This document shows, piece by piece, positions 22,803-34,782 of a stretch of 64,000 nucleotides of DNA; positions within the stretch are counted from its first letter, which is position 1, and every line of letters begins with the position of its first letter. The DNA is taken from contig CM034543.1 in assembly GCA_020002185.1 (NCBI GenBank), forward strand, positions 31,237,399 through 31,301,398, read 5' to 3'. Both the position numbers and the translations under genes were made by a program. Origin of the DNA: Paraescarpia echinospica. Its lineage: Eukaryota; Annelida; Polychaeta; Sabellida; Siboglinidae. The notes below the pieces were generated by a model. That model was not told the DNA's origin, did no database searches, and saw nothing but the letters and a program-made list of their open reading frames with translations.

Positions 22803-24540
22803 CGCCGCCGCTACTTGACTACGCCAGTTAGAGCTTCCTGTCGACTGCCAGAAACAAAGCGCTGTCATCAGGTGCCAACGAATCTAACTCCGACGCTGGT
22901 ATGCCAAGTCCCAGCACGCCGCGGTTGAAGCCGGAGAAGCCAGTGGCGCCCTCTGCCAACCACCCACCCAGTGCTAACCCAGGATGCATTGCTGTTCATT
23001 TCAAAGCGTTCGCACAGCAACAACTGGTCAACAAAGCGACGTCGCTGATTAAGCTGGGCGCTGTGACAAACAGTCCACAATGTGGCGCCTTGCTAGAAAC
23101 ATCCATGGTGGCGCCACCGGCTTTATGCACACAGCCAAATACGCCGTTGATGAACAAGCGCCCTGTCACACTTGCAGCGCCTTCTGGTGGTGTGAATAGC
23201 ACGACCACAAAAATGTCACCAACAAACCTCCCTCGTGTGATGTCACCAACGTCAGTGTCATCACCGAGAAACGCCACACCGCCAAAGCAAGCGGTGATGC
23301 CGTCGGACCATTTTGTTACACAAAAAGACCTACCACATGGCGATCAAAGGCTCAGCTCGGCAGGACTTGCAAATATCCTGCTGATGGCTGGTAACAAGCA
23401 AAAGCAAGCGACACCGCCATCGGATCACCAAACGTTGTTTTCACCAAAGGACATGGACTATGTCAGCGAGAGAATGAGCTCAACTGAAATCGCAAATCTC
23501 ATAAACAATGCGGTTGGCAAGTGCCAAATGTCGGCAACAACATCGCAGCGTGGCAGCATTGGGCCACAAGTGTCGACATCTCAGGTGAAACCAGCCGCAG
23601 TGCCGGGTAGTACCACCGCCAGTTACAAGAGCAGCAGCGGGGGTATTATCAGAGGAACTGACAGTCTCGGGACAGCAAAAGGGGGTCAGGACACTGCTCT
23701 CAAACACAGGTCGCCGTCGGATCAAAGGTCACCCGTTGGTGCAATACAGGCGCAACAGTAGGCGTCGATTATAGACGATATAGCGAAGGAACAGTGTGCC
23801 ACTATGGCGGCCGAGTGAAGGCGGTCTCTGTCACGAGGTGCATGATATGGTGGTGACAGCTGGTGAGAAAAAGCGGCAACCTGTGATGCTAACCCCTGCG
23901 AAGCTGCAGCGGCAGTGTAGCGTTGGTCGCGATTAGGTTTCGCACGATGTGGTGGCATCGCCTAGTGTTGTCGCAAGACAGGGTTCGGTGCAGATGCAGC
24001 GCAGTCACAGTCAGGAACTAAGCAGCATGGTAGCGCCATATGGTGGAGCGGAACGCAAGTCGCTTGTTGCCTCGAGCAGTCAGCTGAAGCGTCGCAGCAG
24101 TGTTAGTAGTTATGGATAGGAAATGCGCCGTGCGACACCCCCAGGCGGCATGGAGATCGTCAGTCGTCCGTGTCGCCGGGGGCAACCAGTCGGACTGGCG
24201 TGGGGGTGAACAGAGAACAAAGAATGAGTATGGACATGTGGAGGTTGTTCCTGATACCACCGATATCAGCCAGCTTCATTACCGATGCCAGTGTTCACCC
24301 CCCCCCCGTGGTCTAGACGGTGATCGTTCGCTTCCAACATTGCCACAACGGCAGCCATTATCTCGTTGCCAGGCGAGATGCCGCCCAAGGCATCGGTAGG
24401 TTGCTTCATGCTAAACCAGCTGAGTCTGCCGAAGGCATCGCCCTCTCACCTCAGTCACCCCTCGCAACAATACCCCGCAGTGGACTTGAACGGGGGTCAC
24501 CAGAGCAGATCACTGGTGCTTGGATTTATTTCTATTGAAA
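22585..24540 (+). pseudogene. Broken Pro/Ser/Thr-rich coding region, family unrecognised
   Basis: After an acceptor-like GGTTTTAG, a frame from 22585 reads IKPKKSLLLPPTTKLNAQTL onward, meets a single TAG at 22829-22831, and continues in the same frame to 23761. The part from 22901 is 286 codons, rich in Pro, Ser and Thr. It contains a loosely repeated motif (PSDHFVTQKDL...SSAGLANILL, then PSDHQTLFSPKDM...SSTEIANLI). Further coding-like text in shifted frames (SVQMQRSHSQELSSMVAPYG at about 23980-24040; ATPPGG) extends to about 24540 with more stops. GC is much higher than in the flanks, as for a real former exon. It probably encoded a disordered cytoplasmic or nuclear region. It is non-functional as it stands, unless the stops are sequencing errors. 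Confidence 0.5.
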
Positions 24541-24544
24541 AAGT

Positions 24545-25430
24545 TTGAAAATTCGTGTTCATTATACGTCTTTGAACATCTTAAAGCTGCATTCTGAAAG
24601 TGTCCATCTTTTAAATACAAATTTCCAGTGAATCAACAGGACCCATACACCATCACTGTCCTTAACCGCATATCAACTTTTCTGATGTAATATGCAATTT
24701 TAAGATTACATGTCGCAAAGACAAACAATTATATCCGCGTACCCTACATGTATTATTCCGCTGGCCAGACCTGGAGACTGGTAATTTGGCGAAAGCATAA
24801 TTTAGGAAGCATGGTCAAATAAATAAATAGTATTCATGTTGTGCGTGCACCTTCTTGAAATCAATTTGAATTGGTAGTTTACCTCAGAATGCCACTTTAA
24901 ACCTTGATATTGGGTCACTTTTGTAAGCCTAGATTTATTGGTTATAAATTGGGTATACAAATTGTCTGGACAGTAGTTAAACAATATTAGGTACAACTGA
25001 TCAATCTTGAGAGGTACATGAATAAAGTTATTAAAATGTATTGGTTTGGTGTTTTTTTCAGTTGAAATGAAAAAATATGTACATACCACTTTATTGATAT
25101 TATGGGTATTATTGTAATATATTGACGCTACTGTTTAGCCTAACAAGATCTAAAGGTGGTCTCCCTTGTTTAGAACAAATTGGTTCTAAACTACCATGGT
25201 GGTAAGTGTAATACTGGATTATCTTGTTTTTGTTGTAGCAAATATTTTTGTTTGACTTATCATAAAATCAATCTATAAATAAAAGATCAATTTTGTACCT
25301 GTTTATTACAGTTTGTGAGGCTTGTATTTTCATTTTTATTGTACAATTTTTTTTTCCTGAGCATGGATTATTCTGTAACATGTGTCTAGCAGGAGTTTTG
25401 TGAATGAATGTGTATGAATTTGTATCTCTC
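24545..25430. other. AT-rich spacer, nothing recognised
   Basis: No gene or repeat family recognised between the Pro/Ser-rich remnant and the small exon at 25435. Confidence 0.4.
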
Positions 25431-25434
25431 GCAG

Positions 25435-25491
25435 GTTTGGTCACGCTTCAACGCCCCCCCGGATCTCCTTTGTCAGTGCGCAATGCTCAAG
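25435..25491 (+). CDS. Candidate 57-bp internal exon (phase 1 to phase 1)
   Basis: Flanked by a good acceptor (TATCTCTCGCAG) and a consensus donor (GTAAGT). In phase 1 it encodes LVTLQRPPGSPLSVRNAQ. The phase matches the TMEM272-like exons at 29304, 33142 and 33819, so it may belong to the cytoplasmic N-terminus of copy A, with the right arm of the inverted duplication now in the intron. That link is inference; the exon alone is too short to assign. Confidence 0.4.
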
Positions 25492-25798
25492 GTAAGTTGA
25501 CTTCAGAAGCTGAGTTGTCACGTTGGTGAGACGAACCACACATCTGGTGACAATGAACAAAACCACTGAATTTGTTTTCACCTTCAAAGTGAGGTTGTCC
25601 AAATTGTAACCCAAACAATACGATTAGATTATAAACAAACTCTTTTGGCAATATTGCAGTAACCAGCTGGATTAACCTGGGTTTGGAGCATTTGCGCAGT
25701 CCCCACATTCAAGACTCAGTCAATGAACTTCCTGCTAATGATTACCATCTCTGGTTGATTCCATGTAACGGAACAGACAACCTCACTTTAAATCCGAT

Positions 25799-28700
25799 CA
25801 CTTCGTGGCGGGGACGGCTTCTCTTCGATCTCTTTGTATATACCACAACCAGGTGGGCGCTCGTCTGTCTTCGACATCGATGCAGTGGCGGCGGACAGGG
25901 GGCTCGTGAAAATTTGCAGCGGTTCGCTAACCGGCGCACCACTTATGCTGACACCTAATGTCTGTGCGTTCAACTTCGTTGTCGGCGGAAGCAGTAAGCT
26001 TTTCTTTGGCTTTATCCTAAAACCAAAATCAGTGATAACATTGTATGTAGAACATTATTTAGTCAAGACCAATCACATTTCAACCAAAGCAAGAAACATA
26101 CTTAAATAACGTTATTGAACAAAAAGCAACAAAAGACATATCTATAATGTGACCTGTTGCCTGTCAACATGGTTCGACAAACTACACAAATGGAATGTCA
26201 AACCAATGCAGCTGCCGAATAATCCATCATATATTTTGATGAAATTGCAGGTCCAAATGTTATTAAAATGTAAACATAGCATAAAGTTGTCTAAGTGAAA
26301 CAAATGTTATATGCACAAAATGTTGTTAGGCAAAGCTTGACTTAAATTAAATGTGAATTTGTGCAATAGCGTCTAACTATAATCAAGCTAGCATATGTAT
26401 GTGCGATATTGTTCCCCCCTAAATAACTTGCATCTTGGACAACAACATGTCAAGGAACAATCTAGAACCCTTCTGATGAAACGTAAACCGTTATGTTTTC
26501 CAAATATTACTGTGTTGAAGACATAATTTGTGTTAACACAGAAAATAGTTTTTAATTCACGTCATAACGAACAACGTTTACAAACATTCTGGGAAACCGC
26601 ATTCTGTGTCTGTATCTGACAAACATTTCAAAACATGCCGAAAGAATGGCTCTCATGAATATTTTAGCTGCGTGTTGGCAGTTTCATCAGATCTAACCAT
26701 TACATCCATGGAAAGCTTGTTTTCAGCACGTGTCGTATTCGTTCAATATCATACACAATGCCACAAAAATAATTATCAGGTGAGCATATAAAATGTATGT
26801 ACAGTCTTATCAGATTGTGTTGGTCGTTTATCAATTCGTTTCTTTTAAATGTAGCACACTTTGTGCAACATTATGTTTAATATTTGCGTGAGTTCATCGG
26901 TGTGCATGTGTGTACTTCCCCAACTTCTTAACGTCAATATCGTAGTGGACACGGTAGTTTAAGATATACAACGTCATGTGTGTATATTTGCAAGTGTTTT
27001 ATGTCACTAAATGCCACTGATCATATTTAGTTTAATTCTTTCTAATTCGTACCAAACCATACTTAGTTTAACTCTTCCCAATAAGCGCTAAGAGAGAGAC
27101 TTTGTATGATTTATGCAAGTTACATTTCGTGCGTCACGAAGCGTTACGATTGATGGGATGGTTTCATAAAACGTCACAAAACTAGCGTTACATACTTTAT
27201 GGATGGATTCTAATGTGATATCGTGGTTTTATTTAGCATAGTATTGCAGTACATTATGGAATTGACATATAACTATAACTCTGTAGCAACAGTAAGTGCG
27301 CGCAATTTACGCATCATGTAATTGTGAACTTGCAACATAAGTATGGCTGAGACCTTTATTTAATCATCTCATTACAATTTCAGTTTTGTAGGTTTAGGTT
27401 TGTACCAATCATGGCTGATATCACATATGATGATTGGGATGTAGACACAAATATTTGAATTTCGACATCCATTGGCTGATCTATCGCCTTCTACTGTCTC
27501 ACAATGACGCAAGAAAGGTTGATTTAAAGTATCATTGTGTTACAATTTGTACATAATAAGTTTAGAATCACCACAGAATGTCAACGAACTTGCAAATTAT
27601 AGCGAACGTGTACATCGGTTTTTGTAGTTCTGATGTAACCGCCGCACACATTGATGTCGTTTCACACAGCGTCCAACATAAGTCTCAAAATGGCCAACCG
27701 AGGATGTAACCTGACAATGTCGCTAGCCCGACAAAGGATTTTAAGGCTCGAATAACAACGTTGAAGGTATACTACCAAACTGCGTTTAATAAATCTAAAG
27801 CAACCAAACGTTAAAATGAATACAAAACATTCAAATTAGTACAGCATATCACTGCATGATTTTAATGAATCGTGCACTTTTTAATAAAAGTACGAAACTT
27901 AGCACATTGTTAGAAGTTATCAAGACAAAAGACAAAAATATTTAGACCCCGGGGCATCTCTGAATTTGCCATGGGAGTCGTTGGCTGGCATTTTTAGAAT
28001 GGCCGCCAAAACTAATACTCCTCATATATTGAGAACTGCGTCATACAGAGCTGTCATCTTGGGCTCAAAATATAGGTTTTCAGAAGCACCTATTTTACCT
28101 GTGACCTTGTCCGACATTCACATCCGCCATTTTTAAAAGATAGCGGCCATCGATACTATTGTCCCCATATCTCATAACTACGTCAGCAAGAGACGTATTG
28201 TTAATGACAAAAATAAAGATGTGTGGACAGCGATTTCAATTTATTCAATTATGGTTTGCATTTCACCCATGTTGAAATTCATATCCGCCATTTTGAAAAT
28301 GGCAGCCGACCAAACCAATTATTTCCATTCCTCAGGAATTACATTCTACATTAATTATAGAACTGTTATGTATCTGTCCAAATACAGATCTTCCGGGGTG
28401 ACAACTTCATATATGTTTCTTATATAAATTAGCGACATACATGTCAGCCATTTTTAAAGATGGCTGATGTGAAAACGAATTTCCCGATATGTCAAGAACT
28501 ACGCAACGTAGAGCAGTTATATTGGAGTCAAAATATAGGTAATCATATTTGGATCTCACATTTAACTGGTTTCATTTGATATTTCTCTGACATTAGAATC
28601 ATCCATTTTAAATATGACGCCCTTCAAAACAATTGTTTCTAGATCTTAAGAAATGCGTTACATCTAGCCATAACGTTGATGTCAAAGTGCAGGGTTGGGG

Positions 28701-29197
28701 ATAGTCATTTCAATTATTAAAATGTTTACCTTCTGCGATATTCGTATCCACCAAGTGTAGAAATGATACCTGCCGAAACCACATTATCCGATAAAATCCG
28801 AGCCCTGACTGCACCTCAAATAGCACTAAACAGTTTATAAGCCATCTATCAATAGGAAACAACATAAATAATCACCGTTTTGCATGTTTGTTTCAATACA
28901 ACTCTGTCTTATATGTGTAGATATGTATGACGAGACTGGTAAGCATGCTGTATTAGTAGTAGATCTAAGACTATACCAGGAGATAATATTCGGAGGTCTT
29001 GCATAATTGTGAAAATGAACTCAAAAAAGCATCAAATGATAAACCCCAGTAACGTTCCTGCTAAATCAAACGTAGACACCATAGACTGGTAACAATGCAT
29101 CATTTGTCAGACAAAAAGTGGTGAAGAACTCCGTTGCCCGGGTTTAGCAGCGTCCACGTCGACTGAAACCATTGAAGCTGGTTACATAAACATTGCC
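25799..29197 (-). repeat. Right arm of the 3,399-bp inverted duplication
   Basis: Reverse complement of 19404-22802. It carries a truncated reverse copy of the Pro/Ser-rich exon (to 25799) and, at its outer end, a truncated plus-strand copy of the CXC-family N-terminus. Homology stops abruptly at both ends. The next TMEM272-like exon starts 107 bp after the outer end. Confidence 0.97.
29040..29197 (+). pseudogene. Truncated N-terminal fragment of the CXC-family gene
   Basis: Mirror of 19404-19561: reads CIICQTKSGEELRCPGL to GYINIA and is then cut at the arm edge at 29197. It includes the same in-frame stop (29090-29092) as the left copy, so the stop predates the duplication. Confidence 0.75.
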
Positions 29198-29280
29198 TGT
29201 GTCTTTCAGAAGAGACACCATAAATCGTTGGTTCCATCTACCTGGTGTCTGTTTTTTAGAAGAGACACCATAAGTGACAC
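29198..29280. repeat. Two short direct repeats with hairpin potential
   Basis: AGAAGAGACACCATAA occurs at 29209-29224 and again about 48 bp later, each preceded by GGTGTCT/GTGTCTTT, giving imperfect hairpins exactly at the outer edge of the inverted-duplication arm. Confidence 0.6.
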
Positions 29281-30164
29281 ATGTGTTTTTACTTTTATTC
29301 CAGCTTGGTGTTATCTGCTCACGTTCGTGTTATTGCTTATTGTGTTGCCAGTATTGAGAATTATCATAGGTTGGTTGGTTTCTTTGTGTTTGTATCGTAT
29401 GCCTAATTGAAGTAACGAAACCAATGTGTCTTATAAATAGGCTTGGTTTTATACGGGAGAGGTAAAATTACCCACTATATTCTGCTGTCTTAAGGTTTTG
29501 AATTTTCCTTTTTTTAAGAAATCGCAAAATTTGACACGTAACCTTTGGTAGGTTTTAATATATTCCTGATGTCGGACACACATTTTGGGATTTGTTAACA
29601 CCCGGGCCCTTAATCCACATTCGTCGCCGCGGATAAAGGCACACATAATAGACGGATTCTAATGAATTTGATATGCATTATGATAGTTTTGGGTATGCTC
29701 GATCGAAGAGGTTTTCATTATCATCAAGAGTCAAGGTCAAGAGGGTTTGCCCAAATAGCTATAATTTGCCAATACAACTGATCTTGGAACTATTTATCTT
29801 ATGTTAAACGTATTGTGTGATAGATCTGATCATGCTATGATAAAATATATGCCACATTTTGTCTCCATGACGTCAAGGTCAAGTCCAGAAAGTCAAAATT
29901 ATGAACTCTAAGTGTCGTACAATCCGTATATTGTAAACGTTCAAGCCAATCATGTCAGAATCATGATTGTCGAGTCTATCAACATCACCATTCAATGGCG
30001 CACATTATGAGCTTAACAACAACTTTATTAAAAGTAATGCAATCTGAAATTACGGAAAACGTATTAGGAACTATCCTGTTTTAATATAGGAAGCCCACTG
30101 TTGAATTGGAGGCGGGAAAAGTCAATAATGTCTATAGAACAATCAAATCAGGCGTGGAGCAAAA

Positions 30165-30930
30165 CTAGATACGACATGTCTCAATTAAGTACAGTAATAT
30201 AGTGTTAGTTGGTAGTTGGTGTCGGAGGAAGACCGGGGAGACAATGGCAACTTCCTCCACATGTGGATGTGGCTGGGCACTCACTGACCTTCTTGTAGCA
30301 GGAACACCTTCCTGTTCAGCTTCTTGTGCATCCACAACTGGCCAGCTTTTCCGGGGCTTTCGCTTCTCGAGGAGGGGTGTCCAGAAAGGCACCTAACCCA
30401 TCCTGGAGCCTGGGCTCGGCAAGACTTGTTCGGCCACGAGAGATTACCCCAACAGGTAACCATCTTGATAGGTCGCTCTCGTGAGATGCTCTGTTATGGC
30501 TGCATTGGTTGGTGGCAGGTGTTCAAACGTATGAAATGACTGAGAGAATATCTGCCGGCGTACTTGGTTGACTTCCGTCAGAGGGCAGGACACAGAGTAT
30601 AGTGACACGACGAAATACTCAATGACATTGATATCCTTTGAAGACAGGTGAAAGGCCTTTCCATCAGGCGGCTGAACGCTGTTATGAGCTATTGGCTTGT
30701 GCTCCACTTTCCATACGCTGATTTCTTTCCCGTGCTGAAAATGAAGCATGTGATGTCGGACCCTGTTTTGGCATGGCATGAGGGGAGAGCGTAGGCCTTG
30801 GCGGGAGACAGGGTGTTGCAGATGTCGTGGATGGAAATACATCTGAACCTTTTGCGCCTTTCAAACGACACCCAAAATTTCTCCGCACCAATCTCGGTAG
30901 TGAAAGGGATCCTCAGTACCATGATGCAGT
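30165..30930 (-). pseudogene. C-terminal fragment of a CXC-family gene (in unit A)
   Basis: The minus strand reads ISIHDICNTLSPAKAYALP, TGKKSAYGKW (30689-30922), then in another frame FHTFEHLPPTNAAITEHLTR (30444-30842), then GWVRCLSGHPSS. These are the post-core blocks of the CXC-terminal family (xIPIHxI, HAxTGxD, LPPTxxAL). The expected TGCD is TGSD here. It is frameshifted and truncated, with a paralogous fragment at 55917-56585. Confidence 0.6.
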
Positions 30931-30999
30931 GTCGTTAAAATGTGTGCCACTGAAAGCAGATGTTGATAGACTTGGTATTCATGATTCCGACATGATTGG

Positions 31000-31325
31000 T
31001 TTTAAGTTTATTAACACTATGCGGATCATGCGGCACTTAGAGGCCATCAACTTGACCTCCTTGACCTTCTGGACCTTAACATCATGGATAAGAAATAAGG
31101 CATGTTTTAGTAAAGCATGATCTAATCTATCATACAATACTTCTAACGTAAACAAAATATGCCCAAAGTCAGTAGTATTGTATTTGTTTTGAGTGTATCA
31201 ACACTATGCGGATCATGCGGCACTTAAAGGTCATCACCTTGACCTTCTGGACCTTAACATCATGGAGACAAAAGAGGTTTCTTTTAGTAAAGCATGATCT
31301 AATATATCATACGATACTACTAACA
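31000..31325. repeat. Tandem duplication of ~185 bp in unit A only
   Basis: AACACTATGCGGATCATGCG...TCTGGACCTTAACATCATGG...AAAGCATGATCTAAT occurs at about 31013 and again at about 31200. Unit B has a single copy at 56672-56810, so this duplication came after the A/B split. Confidence 0.75.
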
Positions 31326-31329
31326 TATG

Positions 31330-33100
31330 AGAACTATCAGTTCAATTAGCATATTATAACTATTTTATGCAAAACACCTACTGACCATGATCGTGGATTG
31401 TGAAGGAACCCTCTTCGTTCGATCGGGCATATTAAAAACTATCACAATGCTTACCAAACACATTGGAATCGGCATATTATTAGCGGAGATATGATCAAAT
31501 CACGTTTTTAACATGTATCGCTGGCGGTCATTTTGGATTTATGCTAATTAGTGAGTGTTACCGAATCCCAAAATGTGTCCTCCATCAGGATTTGATTAGT
31601 ACCTATTACAAGTCATATGGGCCAAATGTTGTGATTTATTCCAAAAGTGAACATTACGTCCAAAATCTGACCCCAAGACAGCATACTACTAAATTAACTG
31701 GTAACGGTAACTCTGAAAATAATGTAGAGACAACATACCTATTACTGTTTTGTGTAACAAATTCGTAAACACCTACTACCTTCGACTGTCCCTCTACCTC
31801 TTCCTATCCAACTGCCTTTCCCTCTCCAACTCCCTCAACCTCTGCCCCCTTCTCTGTGTAAATCCCCCTTCTCTCTGTCTCGCTCTCTCTCACGTCGTAC
31901 ATGTGCATGTTGGATGCTCGTACATGCGTCGCAGATTACATTTAAGGGGTGGTCTTTGTTCATTCTGTCAGGCAATCACTAAAAAAATAGTTCGCCATAT
32001 TTAGCGCATTTTTGACATGTTAATATTTTTCAACAACAGGGAAAATACCTGAAACACCACTAGAAATGAACAGAACAACAGTAAAACAGCGTGCTGCTGA
32101 CTTGCGTATAAACCGGTTGGAAACAGGCACCGAACTAATATAATCGGGAATCCGTCCGGAGTGAGCAATGTTTAAATGGCAACACATGATGTGTTCTACC
32201 AAAAATATATAATCGATGCAGTCATGCGCACTTCACCATTTTCTACACCCACTTTTAAGCGGCGGCGAAACTGATGCGCTTTGATGGCAGCGAAACCGGT
32301 ATCTACGATTGGAAGCTTAATGTTACTAGGTCTATTTAACGTGAAGCAAGGTCGCAATATTATTACGTTTAATGATTGTGCCGACATATTATTTCAACAA
32401 CGTTACACGTTGCGCCCACATGCAATACTCGCGTTTTCTCACGTATCTGTAACAAAACGTACACATATGTGTCCACACTTTTCACTTCTACATAATCTTC
32501 CCGCTAATTTAGCTTGAACCTACCGCCAGACGTGACGTAGGTATTCACGTAAATCGTCCTGTGACCGCTATTATCGACGGTTTAGGGAAAGCAAGATGGC
32601 GGACAATGGCTTCACGTAATCGCCTTCACTTCCTATCCATATATATAGATCAGTGACGCCAACCAACGGGGACTGAGGTTCAAAATGCGTTGCGTTGGTT
32701 GATTGACATCGTCACGCCTACTTCGAATATGTCAGTTTGGCCGCCGTTTAAAAGTGGGTGGAGCTTGAAGCATGAAATCAGATAGTGGTGCCTCAATCGG
32801 TAGATTAGTGAACTGTGTCGACGAACCAACAACGTTCGCAGTGTATATGACACCGGAAACGGCACGGTTGTAGGTCCGTTTATAGTTTATTTTGGAAATG
32901 GTTATCAGGAAACCATTTATGTATTTGTGTAGCAAAAAGCATAAGCCTTCAAACGATATCAATATTGTTGGGATCGGATGAATTTTAATGGTACCCGCGA
33001 TCGTTAAAAACGCGTTTTGAGACGTTTTTTCAGTAGTTCTGGATCTAGGTAATAGAATCACCATGTGTCGCTGCCTCTTTAGCGGTACTTTTGGAGTTCA
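31330..33100. other. Intron-like sequence of copy A; no gene seen
   Basis: Holds a CT-rich tract (31770-31890, matching 57190-57480 in unit B) and a block (32080-33120) that corresponds to 63240-63960. The 110-codon minus-strand frame at 32732-33064 is not conserved in unit B and is not called. Confidence 0.45.
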
Positions 33101-33999
33101 GTAGAATATAATAGTGCCTATCTAAACAAACACTATTTTAGGCGGCGTCTACATGGGACAGTGTCGTTGAGAACCATTCATCCCAATCTATCTATTCACT
33201 ACTGGCGGCATGGAACTAATGTCGATCTTGTGTGGGATACAGGTGAAGAAGTTCGTAAAAGACGAGGAGACACGCAACTGTATTGGATTCACCTATCAAT
33301 ACTGCTACTGCTGGTTCTGCTTGGGTTGGTTCATTGCAGGTAGCTTCGTGTACAAGTAAGGTTTAAAAAGTGCATTGTTGCTGGTTCTTATGTCTGACAT
33401 GCAATTCAAGTCAGTTAGTTGCCGCAGGAACTCTGTGAACTTAAATATTCCTCGTTGCCGATTAACCAAAACAACAGAGCAACGCGTTGCACTCTGGGTT
33501 TATTTCGGAACTGCCGAGCGGCACGGCATACTTCGGCCTCATCAGAAGGTAAACCAACGACATGATAGAGGTGTAATTTTTATTTCGTGTAAACGACGTC
33601 AAAGGTGCGATTTTAGCCGAGCAATGGTCAAAAAAGCTATAAAAAGCACTAGCATATCGTAGTATTAAGTACCGGTGCCACACTTCCACTAATACCATTC
33701 ACATAGATACCGCATTTTGATTATAGTTATATTATTATCTGGTCTTGTCTTGGCTATTGTCAACGGAAAGTTTTCTCTGTTGAGGGATGCATACATGATG
33801 TGCTTCGTCGATTTGCAGGCAATGTTTGCATTTATCGCACGTACAACAACTTCGACGGTTGGGATTCGAGCAACCCTGAGTATTGCCATCCAATGCTGTT
33901 CTGGTCTGCATTCTGGATTACGAATGCCACATACGCCGTCCTCGCGATGACCGTCTTCTTGTGCTGCTTACTCGTCAAGTTGTGACAGAAGACGTTTGA

Positions 34000-34780
34000 C
34001 AACTAACGAACATTAGTGTGCGTGCATACGTGCGTGCGTGCGTGTATGTATAAGTATGTATGTTCAGATTTGTGTGTGTATGTATGATTTGTCAGATTTG
34101 TAAAATAGTTGAACACCAATTTATATAATCATATTCTGTAAAATCATGTTATACTATGTATTCATGAAGACGCAGTCAAAAGTTCACGGTCACATTCAAG
34201 CACCGACACCAACAATTGTTGTGAAAAATGACGATGCGAGGCAACTATATGATAGTGAAGTTTTGTTTTTGAAGGATCATTGAATACAATTATCTTGTGT
34301 ATAACAGTGTCTTTGGAATGAAGCTTCAGACAATTACATCTCAAATTCTCGCTGAAGGGTCTTCCTTCTTGTGTTTTACTGTGGATAACTACAATAAACA
34401 CTGTTGCGTATGAACTAAGAACAGCTTACCTGACACTAACCGATATAGAGTTCCTTAGTGTGAAGAAAGAACCCATAGTTTACAAATACACAATCCGGTC
34501 GCTTCGGACATGACACAGTGGGCGCGTCTCCATTGTCGATTACATTTATTACTGTTGTGTTTTGACGAAATTAAATTCGCATGCAGCTTGTCAGTGTCAA
34601 CTGGTGAATGTGATGGGTGCGAACGCTACCCCTCGGAGGCAAAAGTAGTTATGCTTTGGAAACTACTTCCGCTTGGGGGAAGTAGGTTTGATTGATTATA
34701 AATCAGTAACTTGAAACTGCGGTATAACTCCAACACTACTCCTCTCAGCAAAGTGACAACATCTTCACATCACAAAGTAA
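34000..34780. other. 3' flank of TMEM272-like copy A and possible 5' part of an LTR element
   Basis: GTGC/GTAT-rich 3' UTR-like sequence at 34010-34130 and an AATAAA at about 34393. Sequence before 34783 may include an old LTR, but no matching 3' LTR was found. Confidence 0.35.
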
Positions 34781-34782
34781 AA

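Larger units (their letters stand above)
29270..33140 (+). repeat. Segmental duplication, unit A (partner 55105-64000)
   Basis: TM1 exon, intron blocks and the pre-exon block at 32860-33140 are colinear with unit B. Shared words include GTTGGTGTCGGAGGAAGACC, GGCTGGGCACTCACTGACCT, ATGCGTCGCAGATTACATTT and GTTCAGTAG. Identity is moderate (roughly 80-90% in aligned blocks by eye), so it is much older than the inverted duplication. Unit B is longer because of a CR1 insertion. Confidence 0.8.
29304..33985 (+). pseudogene. TMEM272-like four-pass membrane protein, copy A, 3' exons with an in-frame stop
   Basis: Three exons, all phase 1. 29304-29369 (acceptor TTTATTCCAG) encodes TM1: WCYLLTFVLLLIVLPVLRII. 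33142-33339 (acceptor ACTATTTTAG) encodes GVYMGQC, then EPFIPIYLFTTGGMELMSI and VKKFVKDEETRNC, with TM3 at YCYCWFCLGWFIA. 33819-33985 encodes GNVCIYRTYNNFDGWDSSN, a cysteine, and TM4 ending FLCCLLVKL and TGA. The joined order matches the TMEM272-like family as I know it (IPIYL loop, WFIAGN.WIY, last helix); the family's function is not established. Two defects: TGA at 33168-33170 just before EPFIPIYL, and a TM1 donor of GTTGGT where copy B has GTAGGT. So copy A is probably a pseudogene, or carries a base error. N-terminal exons may include 25435-25491. Confidence 0.62.

Noticed and set aside
30827..31120. 97-codon plus-strand frame in unit A
   Set aside because: Antisense to the CXC-family fragment and not better conserved in unit B than noncoding sequence.
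32732..33064. 110-codon minus-strand frame in the copy A intron
   Set aside because: Not maintained in the duplicated sequence at 63490-63760, and it lies antisense in an intron.
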